The notes: generated by a model not told the origin, from the letters alone. A DNA stretch of 64,000 bases from Janthinobacterium sp. FW305-129 (GCF_020858115.1 NZ_JACYMM010000002.1:1-64000), one strand, 5' to 3'. Counted from the first letter of the stretch, positions 35,879 to 45,305 are shown. Program-made: numbers and translations.

Positions 35879-38179
35879 TTACTCGACTTCCACCGTTTCC
35901 GGTGCTGCCGTCGGCGCCGCGTCTGGCGGTTCCGGGAATTCCAGCAAGACCTGGTCCTTGTCGTCGAGGTCGACGGTGACCCGTCCACCCGTGACCAGGC
36001 GGCCGAACAGCAGTTCGTCGGCCAGGGCCTTGCGGATCATGTCCTGGATCAAACGCGCCATCGGCCGCGCGCCCATGAGCGGATCGAAACCTTTCTTGCC
36101 GAGGAAAGCACGCAGCTTCTCGGTAAACACGGCTTCGACCTTTTTCTCGTGCAACTGCTCTTCCAGCTGCATCAGGAACTTGTCGACCACGCGCAGGATG
36201 ATTTCCTGGTCCAGCGCGCGGAAGCTGATGGTCGCGTCGATGCGGTTGCGGAACTCCGGCGTGAACATGCGCTTGATGTCGGCCATCTCGTCGCCGGCCT
36301 GCTTCGAATTGGTGAAGCCGATCGACGTCTTTTGCAGGCTTTCCGCGCCCGCATTGGTCGTCATGATGATGATCACGTTGCGGAAATCGGCTTTGCGGCC
36401 ATTGTTGTCCGTCAAGGTGCCATGGTCCATGACTTGCAGCAGGATATTGAAAATGTCCGGATGGGCTTTTTCAATTTCATCGAGCAGCAAGACCGCATGC
36501 GGCTTCTTGGTGATCGCTTCCGTCAGCAAGCCGCCCTGGTCGAAACCGACGTAGCCCGGCGGCGCGCCGATCAGGCGGCTGACGGCGTGGCGTTCCATGT
36601 ATTCCGACATGTCGAAACGGATCAGCTCGATACCGAGGATGAAGGCCAGCTGTTTCGCCACCTCGGTCTTGCCGACGCCGGTAGGACCGGAGAACAGGAA
36701 GGAGCCGATCGGCTTGTCCGTCTTGCCCAGGCCGGCACGGGCCATCTTGATGGCCGAGGCCAGCGCGTCGATGGCGGGATCTTGCCCAAACACAACATTG
36801 CGCAAGTCGCGGTCGATCGTCTGCAGCTTGCTGCGGTCGTCCTGGTTGACCGTTTGCGGCGGGATGCGCGCGATCTTGGCGATAATGTCCTCGATCTCGG
36901 CTTTGCCGATGGTTTTCTTTTGCTTCGACTTCGGCAGGATGCGCTGCGCCGCGCCCGCTTCATCGATGACGTCGATCGCCTTGTCGGGCAGATGGCGGTC
37001 GTTGATGAAGCGCGCCGCCAGTTCGGCCGCCGTCGACAGGGCCGAGGCCGAGTATTTCACGCCGTGGTGCTCTTCGAAGCGCGACTTGAGGCCGCGCAAG
37101 ATCTGCACGGTTTGCTCGACGGTCGGCTCGTTGACGTCCACTTTCTGGAAACGGCGGCTCAAGGCATGATCTTTCTCAAACACGCCGCGGAATTCCGTGT
37201 ACGTGGTCGCGCCGATGCATTTCAGCTGACCATTCGCCAGTGCCGGTTTCAGCAGGTTGGATGCATCCAGCGTGCCGCCCGACGCCGAGCCCGCACCGAT
37301 GATGGTGTGGATCTCGTCGATGAATAGGATGCCGTTCGGATTGTCCTTCAATTGCTTGAGCACGGCTTTCAGGCGCTGTTCGAAGTCGCCGCGGTACTTG
37401 GTACCGGCCAGCAAGGCGCCCATGTCCAGCGAATACACGACGGCATTCTGCAGGATTTCCGGCACATCGCTTTGCGTGATGCGGTAAGCCAGGCCTTCGG
37501 CGATGGCCGTCTTGCCCACGCCCGCCTCGCCGACCAGCAGCGGATTGTTCTTGCGGCGGCGGCACAGGATCTGGATCACGCGGTCGACTTCTTCCTCGCG
37601 GCCGATCAGCGGGTCGATCTTGCCTTCGGCAGCGGCCTTGTTCAGGTTTTGCGTGAACTGGTCGAGCGGGCTTTCCTTCGGCTGGCCGTCGACTGGCGCT
37701 TCTTCCACGCCTTCGGAGGCTTTCGCGCTTTCCGTCGACTGGTCCTTGCGCACGCCGTGCGAAATGAAATTGACCACGTCCAGGCGCGTCACGCCCTGCT
37801 GATGCAGGTAGTAGACGGCATGCGAATCCTTTTCGCCGAAGATGGCCACGAGCACATTGGCGCCCGTGACTTCCTTCTTGCCATTCGAGGCGGACTGGAC
37901 GTGCATGATGGCGCGCTGGATCACGCGCTGGAAACCAAGCGTCGGCTGGGTGTCGACTTCGCCCGTGCCAGGCACGGTCGGCGTGTTATCGCCGATGAAA
38001 TTGGTGAGGGTCTTGCGCAGGTCTTCAATATTGACCGCGCAGGCACGCAACACCTCGGCAGCGGAGGGATTGTCCAGCAGTGCCAGCAATAAATGCTCAA
38101 CCGTGATGAATTCGTGCCGTGCCTGCCGAGCTTCGACAAACGCCATGTGCAAACTTACTTCTAATTCCTGCGCAATCAT
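35879..38179 (-). CDS. clpA: ATP-dependent Clp protease ATP-binding subunit ClpA
   Basis: 766 aa AAA+ unfoldase feeding ClpP. Clp_N repeats occupy residues 1-145. AAA1 has Walker [17 protein letters not shown]2 has [13 protein letters not shown] and a ClpP-docking region near the C-terminus, which is acidic and Pro/Ala-rich. The ATG at 38179 ([14 protein letters not shown]) overlaps the clpS stop by 4 bases (ATGA) with GGAGG just upstream; longer frames run into clpS. Confidence 0.96.
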   Translation of the reverse strand: MIAQELEVSLHMAFVEARQARHEFITVEHLLLALLDNPSAAEVLRACAVNIEDLRKTLTNFIGDNTPTVPGTGEVDTQPTLGFQRVIQRAIMHVQSASNGKKEVTGANVLVAIFGEKDSHAVYYLHQQGVTRLDVVNFISHGVRKDQSTESAKASEGVEEAPVDGQPKESPLDQFTQNLNKAAAEGKIDPLIGREEEVDRVIQILCRRRKNNPLLVGEAGVGKTAIAEGLAYRITQSDVPEILQNAVVYSLDMGALLAGTKYRGDFEQRLKAVLKQLKDNPNGILFIDEIHTIIGAGSASGGTLDASNLLKPALANGQLKCIGATTYTEFRGVFEKDHALSRRFQKVDVNEPTVEQTVQILRGLKSRFEEHHGVKYSASALSTAAELAARFINDRHLPDKAIDVIDEAGAAQRILPKSKQKKTIGKAEIEDIIAKIARIPPQTVNQDDRSKLQTIDRDLRNVVFGQDPAIDALASAIKMARAGLGKTDKPIGSFLFSGPTGVGKTEVAKQLAFILGIELIRFDMSEYMERHAVSRLIGAPPGYVGFDQGGLLTEAITKKPHAVLLLDEIEKAHPDIFNILLQVMDHGTLTDNNGRKADFRNVIIIMTTNAGAESLQKTSIGFTNSKQAGDEMADIKRMFTPEFRNRIDATISFRALDQEIILRVVDKFLMQLEEQLHEKKVEAVFTEKLRAFLGKKGFDPLMGARPMARLIQDMIRKALADELLFGRLVTGGRVTVDLDDKDQVLLEFPEPPDAAPTAAPETVEVE

Positions 38180-38478
38180 ACTTCCTCCATCACGCACTGC
38201 AGGGGGTGCCCCGCCTTGCGCGCATGCGTTAAAACGAACTCCACTTTGGTACACGCTATATCTTTAGAGAACACGCCGCACACTCCTTTGCCGTAGCGAT
38301 GAACACTGAGCATGATTTGCGTCGCCGTTTCACGGTCCTTGTTGAAATACTCCTGAATGATGGCCACCACAAATTCCATCGGGGTGTAGTCGTCATTGAG
38401 CAAGGCCACCTGGTAGAGCGGTGGCGGCTTCAGCACTTGCCGCTCCAGCAGGGTTTCTGTGTCGTGCTTGGTTGCCAT
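38176..38478 (-). CDS. clpS: ClpA adaptor protein ClpS
   Basis: 100 aa N-end-rule adaptor that delivers proteins with bulky N-terminal residues to ClpA. Conserved binding-pocket segments are visible: [27 protein letters not shown] and [12 protein letters not shown]. Directly upstream of and overlapping clpA, the standard arrangement. Confidence 0.96.
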   Translation of the reverse strand: MATKHDTETLLERQVLKPPPLYQVALLNDDYTPMEFVVAIIQEYFNKDRETATQIMLSVHRYGKGVCGVFSKDIACTKVEFVLTHARKAGHPLQCVMEEV

Positions 38479-38799
38479 ACGCTTATTCTAATGCTTTCAC
38501 AGTGGTTGTCATGCGCAATATCTACGCCTTTCCAATTGTTTTCAATCTTACGCGTTTTCTTAATATTGCGCAGATGGCGACCTTGCTGTCAAAATCAAGA
38601 GTTGCTTTTTTGGTTGTCGTGAAGAATTTGGCAATATCGATGGAAAAGCGCTTGACTTCATTATTTATTCCGCCAACAATGCTGTATCGACTGTTGCAGT
38701 AATGTACAGCTTGATAAGAAGTGAGACGTCGAGGAGGGGGCAAGAAGCTTCTTGCTTTTATGGCTCGTGTGATTTGTTTTAATTTTGAAAGTTCTTTTT
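38479..38799. other. AT-rich divergent promoter region between clpS and the cold-shock gene
   Basis: No gene was found. It holds the cold-shock promoter and 5' UTR described separately; the clpS promoter should lie near 38480-38560, but no convincing hexamer pair was identified. Short open frames on both strands are AT-rich chance frames. Confidence 0.5.
38652..38680 (+). promoter_or_regulatory. promoter of the cold-shock gene
   Basis: -35 TTGACT (38652-38657), 17-base spacer, -10 AACAAT (38675-38680). This predicts a start near 38687 and a 5' UTR of about 110 bases, typical of cspA-type genes. A 16-base perfect palindrome GCAAGAAGCTTCTTGC (38740-38755) lies in that UTR. Confidence 0.6.
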
Positions 38800-39003
38800 A
38801 TGGCAACAGGTACAGTTAAGTGGTTCAATGATTCCAAAGGTTTTGGCTTCATCACTCCAGATGATGGCGGCGAAGATTTGTTTGCTCATTTCTCCGCAAT
38901 CAACATGAACGGTTTCAAGACCCTCAAAGAAGGTCAAAAAGTTCAATTCGAAGTCACGCAAGGCCCTAAAGGCAAGCAAGCTTCCAACATCCAAGCAGCC
39001 TAA
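38800..39003 (+). CDS. cspA: cold-shock domain protein (CspA family)
   Basis: 67 aa nucleic-acid chaperone. RNP1 (KGFGFI) and RNP2 (DLFAHFS) are both intact in a single OB-fold, with the classic start [17 protein letters not shown]. The ATG at 38800 is preferred; an in-frame codon at 38785 lies in the UTR. It may be cold-induced or constitutive; the long structured 5' UTR favours post-transcriptional control. Confidence 0.95.
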   Translation: MATGTVKWFNDSKGFGFITPDDGGEDLFAHFSAINMNGFKTLKEGQKVQFEVTQGPKGKQASNIQAA

Positions 39004-39025
39004 GCATCGCCGGCCCTCAGATGTG

Positions 39026-39059
39026 AAAAACCCCGTTTCCTTGAAGCGGGGTTTTTTTT
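39026..39059. terminator. bidirectional terminator between the cold-shock gene and icd
   Basis: Stem AAAACCCCG / CGGGGTTTT with an inner TTC/GAA extension and a long T run on the plus strand; on the minus strand the A run becomes T. It separates the two convergent genes. Confidence 0.85.
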
Positions 39060-39098
39060 CGTCCGCAGGGTGCGCTGCACCCTGCCCCACCGCTCTTG

Positions 39099-40352
39099 TT
39101 ACATGTGCTCGATCATGACCTCGCCGAAACCGGAGCACGACACTTGCGTGGCGCCTTCCATCAGACGGGCGAAATCGTAGGTGACGCGCTTCGAGGCGAT
39201 CGACTTTTGCATCGAAGAAATAATCAGGTCGGCCGCTTCCAGCCAGCCCATGTGGCGCAGCATCATTTCCGCCGACAGGATCAGCGAACCGGGGTTCACG
39301 TAATCCTTGCCCGCGTACTTCGGCGCCGTGCCGTGCGTCGCTTCGAACATGGCGACGGAATCGGACAGGTTGGCGCCCGGCGCGATGCCGATGCCGCCCA
39401 CTTGCGCCGCCAGCGCGTCGGAAATGTAATCGCCGTTCAGATTCAGGGTGGCGATGACACTGTATTCGGCCGGACGCAGCAAGATCTGTTGCAGGAACGC
39501 GTCAGCGATGGAATCCTTGACGATGATGTCGCGGCCCGTCTTCGGATTCTTGAACTTGCACCAGGGGCCGCCATCGATCAGCTCGGCGCCGAATTCCTTT
39601 TGCGCCAGCGCATACGCCCAGTCGCGGAAGCCGCCTTCCGTGTACTTCATGATGTTGCCTTTGTGCACAATCGTCACGGAAGGCTTGTCATTGTCGATCG
39701 CGTACTGGATGGCCTTGCGCACCAGGCGCTGCGTGCCTTCGATGGACACGGGCTTGATGCCCAGGCCCGAGGTGGCCGGGAAGCGGATTTTCGTCACGCC
39801 CATTTCATTGATCAGGAAATCCATCAATTTCCTGGCTTCGGGCGAGCCTTGCTGGTATTCGATGCCGGCGTAGATGTCTTCCGAGTTTTCGCGGAAAATC
39901 ACCATATCCGTCTTTTCCGGCTCTTTCACGGGCGACGGCACGCCCGTGAAATAGCGCACGGGACGCAGGCAGACGTACAGGTCGAGCTGCTGGCGCAGTG
40001 CCACGTTCAGCGAGCGGATGCCGCCGCCGACGGGCGTCGTCAGCGGGCCCTTGATGGAGACCACGTAATCTTTCAGCACTTGCAAGGTTTCTTCCGGCAA
40101 CCACACATCGGGGCCGTACACATTCGTCGATTTTTCGCCCGCGTAGATTTCCATCCAGCTGATCTTGCGCGCGCCGCCGTAGGCCTTGGCCACGGCCGCG
40201 TCGATCACCTTGATCATGACCGGGCTGATATCGATGCCCGTGCCATCGCCTTCAATGAAGGGAACGATGGGATTATCTGGTACATTCAGCGAAAAATCGG
40301 CGTTGACGGTGATTTTTTGGCCGTCAGCAGGTACAGTGATATGTTGATACAT
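39099..40352 (-). CDS. icd: NADP-dependent isocitrate dehydrogenase
   Basis: 417 aa TCA-cycle enzyme that oxidises isocitrate to 2-oxoglutarate. E. coli-type (homodimeric) Icd features are present: [13 protein letters not shown] at the N-terminus, the substrate loop [15 protein letters not shown] (phosphorylatable Ser equivalent), [14 protein letters not shown] and [13 protein letters not shown]. The ATG at 40352 ([13 protein letters not shown]) is the family start; the longer frame from 40517 is not supported. Confidence 0.96.
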   Translation of the reverse strand: MYQHITVPADGQKITVNADFSLNVPDNPIVPFIEGDGTGIDISPVMIKVIDAAVAKAYGGARKISWMEIYAGEKSTNVYGPDVWLPEETLQVLKDYVVSIKGPLTTPVGGGIRSLNVALRQQLDLYVCLRPVRYFTGVPSPVKEPEKTDMVIFRENSEDIYAGIEYQQGSPEARKLMDFLINEMGVTKIRFPATSGLGIKPVSIEGTQRLVRKAIQYAIDNDKPSVTIVHKGNIMKYTEGGFRDWAYALAQKEFGAELIDGGPWCKFKNPKTGRDIIVKDSIADAFLQQILLRPAEYSVIATLNLNGDYISDALAAQVGGIGIAPGANLSDSVAMFEATHGTAPKYAGKDYVNPGSLILSAEMMLRHMGWLEAADLIISSMQKSIASKRVTYDFARLMEGATQVSCSGFGEVMIEHM

Positions 40353-40524
40353 CGTGATCTCCGAAGTGGGACACACCGCTGGCGGGCAACACGGGCCGGC
40401 GACGCGCTCTGCGGTTGCAGAGTTTACAAAAACAAGTCCGAACATGGCGGCAACAACGCACTTTAGCAGGGAAAGAACACCCGGGCCATTCACGGCGCCA
40501 AAGAACCTCGTTGCCATACCGCCT

Positions 40525-40547
40525 ATGTCTTCTATAAGACATAAGAC
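40525..40547. promoter_or_regulatory. ATAAGAC repeat and dyad between icd and rluE
   Basis: Perfect inverted repeat ATGTCTT-CTAT-AAGACAT (40525-40542) overlaps a tandem repeat ATAAGAC-ATAAGAC (40534-40547). It lies about 175 bases upstream of icd and 100 bases upstream of the rluE-like gene, in the only gap between them. A regulator site for icd is plausible. Confidence 0.45.
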
Positions 40548-40643
40548 TTACGTTTCACATTATGCACCAGTATCTTACAGGGCGCCACGCTTTTGCGGCG
40601 CCAACCAGCAGCCACCATCGTTTGCATCAATTCCTCTACCAGC

Positions 40644-41207
40644 ATGCCACTCATCCTCTTCAATAAACCGTTCCAGGTCCTGTGCCAGTTTTCGCCGCAG
40701 GACGGCCGCACCACTCTGGCCGACCACCTCACCATTCCCGGCATCTACCCGGCCGGCCGGCTCGACGCCGACAGCGAAGGCTTGCTGCTGCTGACGGACG
40801 ACGGCCGCCTGCAGCACGAGATCAGCCACCCGGACCGCAAGGAAGCGAAAACCTATCTGGTGCAGGTCGATGGCGTGCCCGATGCGGCCAGCCTGGCGCG
40901 CCTGCAGGCGCCGCTGGACCTGGGCGACTTCATCACCAAACCGTGCAAGGCCGTGCGCATCGCCGAGCCGGACTGGCTGTGGCCGCGCAATCCGCCCATC
41001 CGCGCGCGCGCCGACAAGCCCACCTCGTGGCTGGCGATCACCTTAAAAGAGGGAAAAAACCGGCAAGTGCGGCGCATGACGGCCGCCGTCGGCCTGCCCA
41101 CCCTGCGCCTGGTGCGCAGCGCCATCGGCCCGTTCTCGCTGGCCAGCCACCCCTTGCTGCCAGGAGAATGGTGCGAAGTGCCGGCCGAGAACATCGGAAA
41201 AACGTGA
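40644..41207 (+). CDS. rluE: RluE-type 23S rRNA pseudouridine synthase
   Basis: 187 aa RsuA/RluB/E/F-family enzyme. The catalytic Asp lies in AGRLDADSEGLLLLT; other family parts are ILFNKPFQVLCQF, HPDRKEAKTYLVQV and the C-terminal EGKNRQVRRMTAAVGLPTLRL. It lacks the N-terminal S4 domain, as RluE does, so modification of U2457 of 23S rRNA is the best guess. The ATG at 40644 gives the RluE-like start. Confidence 0.87.
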   Translation: MPLILFNKPFQVLCQFSPQDGRTTLADHLTIPGIYPAGRLDADSEGLLLLTDDGRLQHEISHPDRKEAKTYLVQVDGVPDAASLARLQAPLDLGDFITKPCKAVRIAEPDWLWPRNPPIRARADKPTSWLAITLKEGKNRQVRRMTAAVGLPTLRLVRSAIGPFSLASHPLLPGEWCEVPAENIGKT

Positions 41208-41241
41208 GCGGGACAAGAAAAAACAGCCTCGGCATTGAATT

Positions 41242-41271
41242 TTGCCAATAAGCACTATTTATTTTTAGATA
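41242..41271 (+). promoter_or_regulatory. candidate promoter of the small repeat-protein gene
   Basis: -35 TTGCCA (41242-41247) and -10 TAGATA (41266-41271) with an 18-base spacer (17 if read as TTAGAT), about 45 bases before the start codon. This AT-rich gap contrasts with flanking coding DNA. Confidence 0.4.
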
Positions 41272-41314
41272 ATGCATTAAAATCATCCCACCTTAACATG
41301 ACTGAAAAGGAAAG

Positions 41315-41641
41315 ATGATGACAAAAGTAATCCTGGCCCTGGCCGCTTCCCTGCTCGCTGGCGCTGCACTGGCGCAATCGGGCGCCAAGGTGCACGCTTC
41401 CGCCGCGACCGATGCCGTCAAGCCGCCACCCGCCTCGGCCGCCAGCCACGCCTCGGCCGCCACCGACGCCGTCAAGCCGGTGCCGCCGGCGTCGGCCACC
41501 GTCAACGCGTCGGCCGCGACGGATGCGGCACGTTCGGGCGCATCAACCAAGGCCTCGGCCGCCACCGATGCGCCGCGCCTGGTTCCCCAGTCCCGCAAGT
41601 CGAAGCAGCCGGCCGCTGAAGCAGGCAAGCCCGTGAAGTAA
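41315..41641 (+). CDS. small exported Ala-rich repeat protein
   Basis: 108 aa, no family recognised. Signal peptide ending GAALAQS, then four copies of an ASAATDA core (HASAATDAVKPPP, HASAATDAVKPVPP, NASAATDAARSG and KASAATDAPRLV), and a basic tail (SRKSKQPAAEAGKPVK). Likely periplasmic and intrinsically disordered. A tandem ATG pair lies right after AAGGAAAG, a good ribosome-binding site; the second ATG (41318) is equally possible. Confidence 0.68.
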   Translation: MMTKVILALAASLLAGAALAQSGAKVHASAATDAVKPPPASAASHASAATDAVKPVPPASATVNASAATDAARSGASTKASAATDAPRLVPQSRKSKQPAAEAGKPVK

Positions 41642-41772
41642 GCGCAATCCCCGGGGTTACGGCAGCGACTATGTTGCTGTAACCCCACGCTTTCGGCGCG
41701 GACAGGCAGCATGCTTGACCAGGCAGCCGCCAGCATGGCTTAATCGCCGCTTCGCAGCCACCATCCCGCCCC

Positions 41773-42216
41773 ATGAAAAATTCCCTACGCCGTCTCGGCC
41801 TGTCCATCGCCTTGTTATCTTGCGCCAGCATGGCCCAGGCGCAAACCAGGGGCGTGCAACTGTCGGCCGGCATGCATCTGATCCAGGCGGAAGTGGCCGC
41901 CACGGAAGCACAACGCGAGCAGGGCTTGATGTACCGTGAAAAGATGGAGGCGAATGCGGGCATGCTGTTCGTCTTTGGCAATCCGTCCACGCAATGCATG
42001 TGGATGAAGAACACGCCGCTGCCCCTGTCGGTGGCCTTTATCGATGCCAGCGGCAAGATCGTCAACATCGAAGACATGCAGCCGCATACGCTCGACAGCC
42101 ATTGCTCCACGAAGACCGTGCCCGTGCGCTATGCGCTGGAAATGCACCTGGGCTGGTTCAAGCAAAAGAATATCAAGCCGGGCATGAGCATCGGCAACCT
42201 GCCGGCGGCACGCTAG
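41773..42216 (+). CDS. DUF192 family exported protein
   Basis: 147 aa. Signal peptide ending ASMAQAQ, then a DUF192 domain: AQREQGLMYREKMEANAGMLFVF, CMWMKNTPLPLSVAFID and the C-terminal RYALEMHLGWFKQKNIKPG. Small conserved beta-barrel-like domain of unknown function, found in exported and cytosolic versions. Monocistronic, with a terminator behind it. Confidence 0.9.
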   Translation: MKNSLRRLGLSIALLSCASMAQAQTRGVQLSAGMHLIQAEVAATEAQREQGLMYREKMEANAGMLFVFGNPSTQCMWMKNTPLPLSVAFIDASGKIVNIEDMQPHTLDSHCSTKTVPVRYALEMHLGWFKQKNIKPGMSIGNLPAAR

Positions 42217-42273
42217 GCCGTGGCGGCCGGCCGCTGGCGGACGCGGCCTTAAAAATCCGGATAAAAACGCGAA

Positions 42274-42303
42274 AAAACCCGCCAGAACGAATCTGCGGGT
42301 TTT
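42274..42303. terminator. bidirectional terminator between DUF192 gene and rpsT
   Basis: Stem AAAACCCGC / GCGGGTTTT with A and T flanks on both sides, lying between two convergent genes and 58 bases past the DUF192 stop. Confidence 0.8.
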
Positions 42304-42372
42304 TGCTTTTCAACCAGTGCCAGCGTACCGGCACAGACAAGGCCACCGTGGTGGCTTGCCTGCTGGCGAATA

Positions 42373-42639
42373 TTAAGCGGACAGTGCTTTCAAAGCAGCT
42401 GCCAGACGGCTCTTATGGCGAGCTGCCTTGTTTTTGTGGATGATCTTCTTGTCAGCGATACGGTCGATGGTCGACACGGATGCCTGGAAGATTGCAGCAG
42501 CAGCTGCCTTGTCGCCGCCCTGGATCGCTTTGCGAGCAGCTTTGATAGCCGTGCGCAAGGTCGAACGTTGGGACGAATTGTGTGCGTTTTGCTTAACTGC
42601 TTGACGAGCGCGTTTGCGCGCTTGTGCGGTATTTGCCAT
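42373..42639 (-). CDS. rpsT: 30S ribosomal protein S20
   Basis: 88 aa, lysine- and alanine-rich helical protein binding 16S rRNA in the 30S subunit. The start [18 protein letters not shown] and the core [15 protein letters not shown] are S20-specific. The ATG at 42639 is chosen over an upstream one at 42675. S20 in E. coli represses its own translation; the leader here carries a hairpin and repeats. Divergent from murJ, which is a frequent arrangement in Burkholderiales. Confidence 0.97.
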   Translation of the reverse strand: MANTAQARKRARQAVKQNAHNSSQRSTLRTAIKAARKAIQGGDKAAAAAIFQASVSTIDRIADKKIIHKNKAARHKSRLAAALKALSA

Positions 42640-42947
42640 GGAATTTCCTAAAACAGGGTCAAAGTGCGTTTGCAAACATTAGTGTTTGCCAACCGGTGCG
42701 TTCTGTGCGTCTGCCGAACCATGTGTGCCAAACCAGTGCCTGTCAAACATTAGTGTCTGCGTAACAGAATTCTGTACAGCCTTCGATTATAGCGATATTT
42801 TCAAGCGGGAGCAAATCAAAAAACCGTGTGTGACGCCAAAAACACCTGAAAATGGGGCTGGCAAGGGCGAATCGGCAGCGGATCGGCGGCAATTGTTACC
42901 ATATTTTAAGCGTTTTCCGGCACTGCGCCCGGCTATAATCTGCCCCC
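42640..42947. other. rpsT leader and divergent rpsT / murJ promoter region
   Basis: Promoter for rpsT on the minus strand: TATAAT (ATTATA at 42786-42791) with TTGCTC (GAGCAA at 42809-42814) 17 bases upstream, giving a leader of about 140 bases. The leader holds a perfect hairpin GCAAACA-TTAG-TGTTTGC (42672-42689) and a decayed copy of it at 42742-42760. A TATAAT for murJ is at 42934-42939. No gene was found. Confidence 0.6.
42934..42939 (+). promoter_or_regulatory. -10 element of murJ, implying a near-leaderless mRNA
   Basis: Perfect TATAAT ends 8 bases before the murJ ATG (42948). With a normal start 6-8 bases beyond the -10, the mRNA would begin within a few bases of the initiation codon. 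No purine-rich ribosome-binding site precedes the ATG (CTGCCCCC only). The -35 is weak. Confidence 0.55.
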
Positions 42948-44495
42948 ATGAACTTGCTTAAAACCCTCGCCGCCATTTCCAGCATGACCATGCTGTCCCG
43001 TGTAACCGGATTATTGCGCGAAAGCCTGTTCGCGCGCGCCTTTGGCGCCGGCGCCTACACGGACGCCTTCATCGTTGCCTTCCGCATCCCCAACCTGTTG
43101 CGCCGCTTGTTTGCCGAGGGCGCGTTCTCGCAAGCCTTCGTGCCGATCTTGTCTGAATACAAGAACCAGCATGGCCAGGAAGCGAGCAAGCAACTGGCCG
43201 ACCATGTGGCCACCACCCTCGTCTGGGCCACCTTGCTCGTGTCCGCCATCGGCATCGTCGGCGCGCCGTGGTTCGTGTATGCGATCGCCACGGGCCTGTC
43301 CAAGGACCCGGGCGCCTTCGACGCGGCCGTGTGGATGACGCGGCTGATGTTCCCTTATATTACTTGCATGTCCTTCGTGGCCCTGGCCGGCGGCATCTTG
43401 AATACCTGGCGCGAATTCAAGATACCCGCGTTTACGCCGGTGCTGCTGAACCTGTCCTTCATCGCCGCCTCGCTGTTCCTCGCGCCCTATTTAAAACAGC
43501 CGATCTACGCCATGGCCATTGCCGTGTTCGCCGGCGGCCTGCTGCAGGTGGCCATCCAGATTCCCGCGCTGATCAAGATCGGCATGCTGCCGCGCCTGTC
43601 GCTCAATCCCGCCATCGGCCTGTCCGACGGCGGCGTGCGCCGCGTGCTGAAAAAGATGGGACCGGCCGTGTTTGCCGTCTCGGCGGCGCAGATCAGCCTG
43701 ATGATCAACACCAGCATCGCCTCGCGCCTGGCCGAGGGCAGCATTTCCTGGCTGTCGTACGCGGACCGCCTGATGGAGTTTCCGACCGCCATGCTGGGCG
43801 TGGCCCTGGGCACCATCTTGCTGCCCAGCCTGTCGAAAGCCAACGTGGATGGCGACAAGACGGAATACTCGGCCCTGCTGGACTGGGGCTTGCGCCTGAC
43901 CTTTTTGCTGGCCCTGCCCGCCGCCGTCGGCATGGCGACCCTGGCCACGCCCCTGATCGCGACATTATTTCACTACGGCAAGTTTACGGCCGAATCCGTC
44001 ACCATGTCGACGCAGCCGCTGGTGGCCTACAGCCTGGGCTTGATCGGCATTATCTTGGTAAAAACCCTGGCGCCCGCGTTCTATGCGCGCCAGGACATCC
44101 GCACGCCCGTGAAAATCGCCATCGGCGTGCTGATCGCCACGCAGCTGATGAATCTGCTGTTCGTGCCCTACATCGCCGTGGCCGGCCTGGCCCTGTCGAT
44201 CGGCCTGGGCGCCTGCCTGAACGCCAGTTTCCTGTACTGGGGCTTGCGCAAGCGCGGCATTTACCAGCCGAAACCGGGCTGGGCCAAATTCTTCGCGCGC
44301 CTGCTGCCGGCCCTCATCGTGATGGGCGGCGTGGCGTATGCTGGCGCCCTGCGCATCGACTGGATCGCCATGCAAGCCCATCCGCTGCTGCGGGCCGGCG
44401 CGCTGGCCCTGGTGGTGGCCGTGTGCGGCGTGGCGTACTTTGCGACGTTATTTGCGGTTGGCTTCCGCTTCCGCGACTTCAAGCGCCACGCGTGA
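42948..44495 (+). CDS. murJ: lipid II flippase MurJ
   Basis: 515 aa polytopic inner-membrane protein of the MATE/MOP superfamily. It flips the peptidoglycan precursor lipid II; about 14 membrane segments are visible. Typical motifs are MTMLSRVTGLLRESLFARAFGAG at the N-terminus (first-segment Arg residues essential in E. coli), RIPNLLRRLFAEGAFSQAFVP and RQDIRTPVKIA. Essential for the wall, intact here. Divergent from rpsT. Confidence 0.96.
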   Translation: MNLLKTLAAISSMTMLSRVTGLLRESLFARAFGAGAYTDAFIVAFRIPNLLRRLFAEGAFSQAFVPILSEYKNQHGQEASKQLADHVATTLVWATLLVSAIGIVGAPWFVYAIATGLSKDPGAFDAAVWMTRLMFPYITCMSFVALAGGILNTWREFKIPAFTPVLLNLSFIAASLFLAPYLKQPIYAMAIAVFAGGLLQVAIQIPALIKIGMLPRLSLNPAIGLSDGGVRRVLKKMGPAVFAVSAAQISLMINTSIASRLAEGSISWLSYADRLMEFPTAMLGVALGTILLPSLSKANVDGDKTEYSALLDWGLRLTFLLALPAAVGMATLATPLIATLFHYGKFTAESVTMSTQPLVAYSLGLIGIILVKTLAPAFYARQDIRTPVKIAIGVLIATQLMNLLFVPYIAVAGLALSIGLGACLNASFLYWGLRKRGIYQPKPGWAKFFARLLPALIVMGGVAYAGALRIDWIAMQAHPLLRAGALALVVAVCGVAYFATLFAVGFRFRDFKRHA

Positions 44496-44524
44496 CAACA
44501 TGCGCAGGACGTTGTAGAAACAAA

Positions 44525-44546
44525 AAAACCCGCCTCGGCGGGTTTT
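44525..44546. terminator. bidirectional terminator between murJ and PEP-CTERM gene
   Basis: Stem AAAACCCGCC / GGCGGGTTTT with a TC loop, A and T flanked, 30 bases past murJ and 22 bases past the convergent PEP-CTERM gene. Confidence 0.85.
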
Positions 44547-44567
44547 GTCATTCTGGCCAGGAAAAAA

Positions 44568-45083
44568 TCAAACAGCCTTGCGGGCGCGGCGGCGGAGCGC
44601 GAAGCCGACCAGCGCCAGGCCGCCCAGCAGCATGCCGTAGGTTTCCGGTTCCGGCACGGGCCGGGCCGATACCGTCCCCATATACTGGGCCCGTGTCAGG
44701 CTGGTCACGCCGGTCACGCGCACAGTGTACTCACCGGCGTCCAATTCCCATGGACCAGCCCAACTCAGGCTTTGCATGCCTATCGCCGTGCGCTTGACGA
44801 AGCCGCCTTTGTCATTGCGATATCCAAGCAAGGTGGCCGTAATATCCTGGACTGCCCCTTCCGGCGAGGTAAACGTTTGCAGGAAGGCCAGCGAGGTCCA
44901 CGATGGCGTCAGCAATTTAAAGGTCCAGGAATCATCGACCTGGAAAAACGTCGGGATTTTGGTGCTAATTCCCGACAGCGTATCGGTTGTATCAGGATCC
45001 AGGACACCCAGCTCATACGTTGCAGCCGATGCGCTGAACGAAGCTGCAGCCAGAATGCCTGCCGCGATAAATTTCAATTTCAT
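44568..45083 (-). CDS. PEP-CTERM sorting-domain protein (FxDxF-like)
   Basis: 171 aa. Signal peptide ending ASFSASA, a jellyroll-like middle with FFQVDDSWTF (FxDxF-like motif), then the sorting tail: VPEPETYGMLL, a hydrophobic stretch and a basic end RRRARK. PEP-CTERM proteins are cleaved and processed by an exosortase, here not encoded in the window. Probably a secreted exopolysaccharide-associated protein. Monocistronic. Confidence 0.88.
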   Translation of the reverse strand: MKLKFIAAGILAAASFSASAATYELGVLDPDTTDTLSGISTKIPTFFQVDDSWTFKLLTPSWTSLAFLQTFTSPEGAVQDITATLLGYRNDKGGFVKRTAIGMQSLSWAGPWELDAGEYTVRVTGVTSLTRAQYMGTVSARPVPEPETYGMLLGGLALVGFALRRRARKAV

Positions 45084-45305
45084 AAATTATCCCTTAAAAG
45101 TAATTTATGGCCGCCAGATGGGCCAGCCATCGCTTGAGTACTGAAAGTACCAAACAAAATGGTATCATAAAGACATCAAATTACTTGTAATTATTTTATT
45201 TAAATTTCATTTGAAATAAGTATTTCCTCTATGGAATGGTTACGCATGCCGGAGGATTTCCCAGTGAAAATAGTTCTCTCTGTATCGCGCTCCATTGACT
45301 TATGG
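45084..45305. other. AT-rich gap between the PEP-CTERM gene and the secretion operon end
   Basis: No gene found. It must contain the promoter of the PEP-CTERM gene on the minus strand. A small hairpin GTAC-TGAAA-GTAC starts near 45137. No clear terminator for the pseudopilin operon ending at 45306 was found. Confidence 0.4.

Noticed and set aside
41400-41600. CRISPR-like repetition in the Ala-rich repeat gene
   Set aside because: Repeats are in-frame, degenerate at the third base and translate to a protein repeat; they have no spacers of uniform length.
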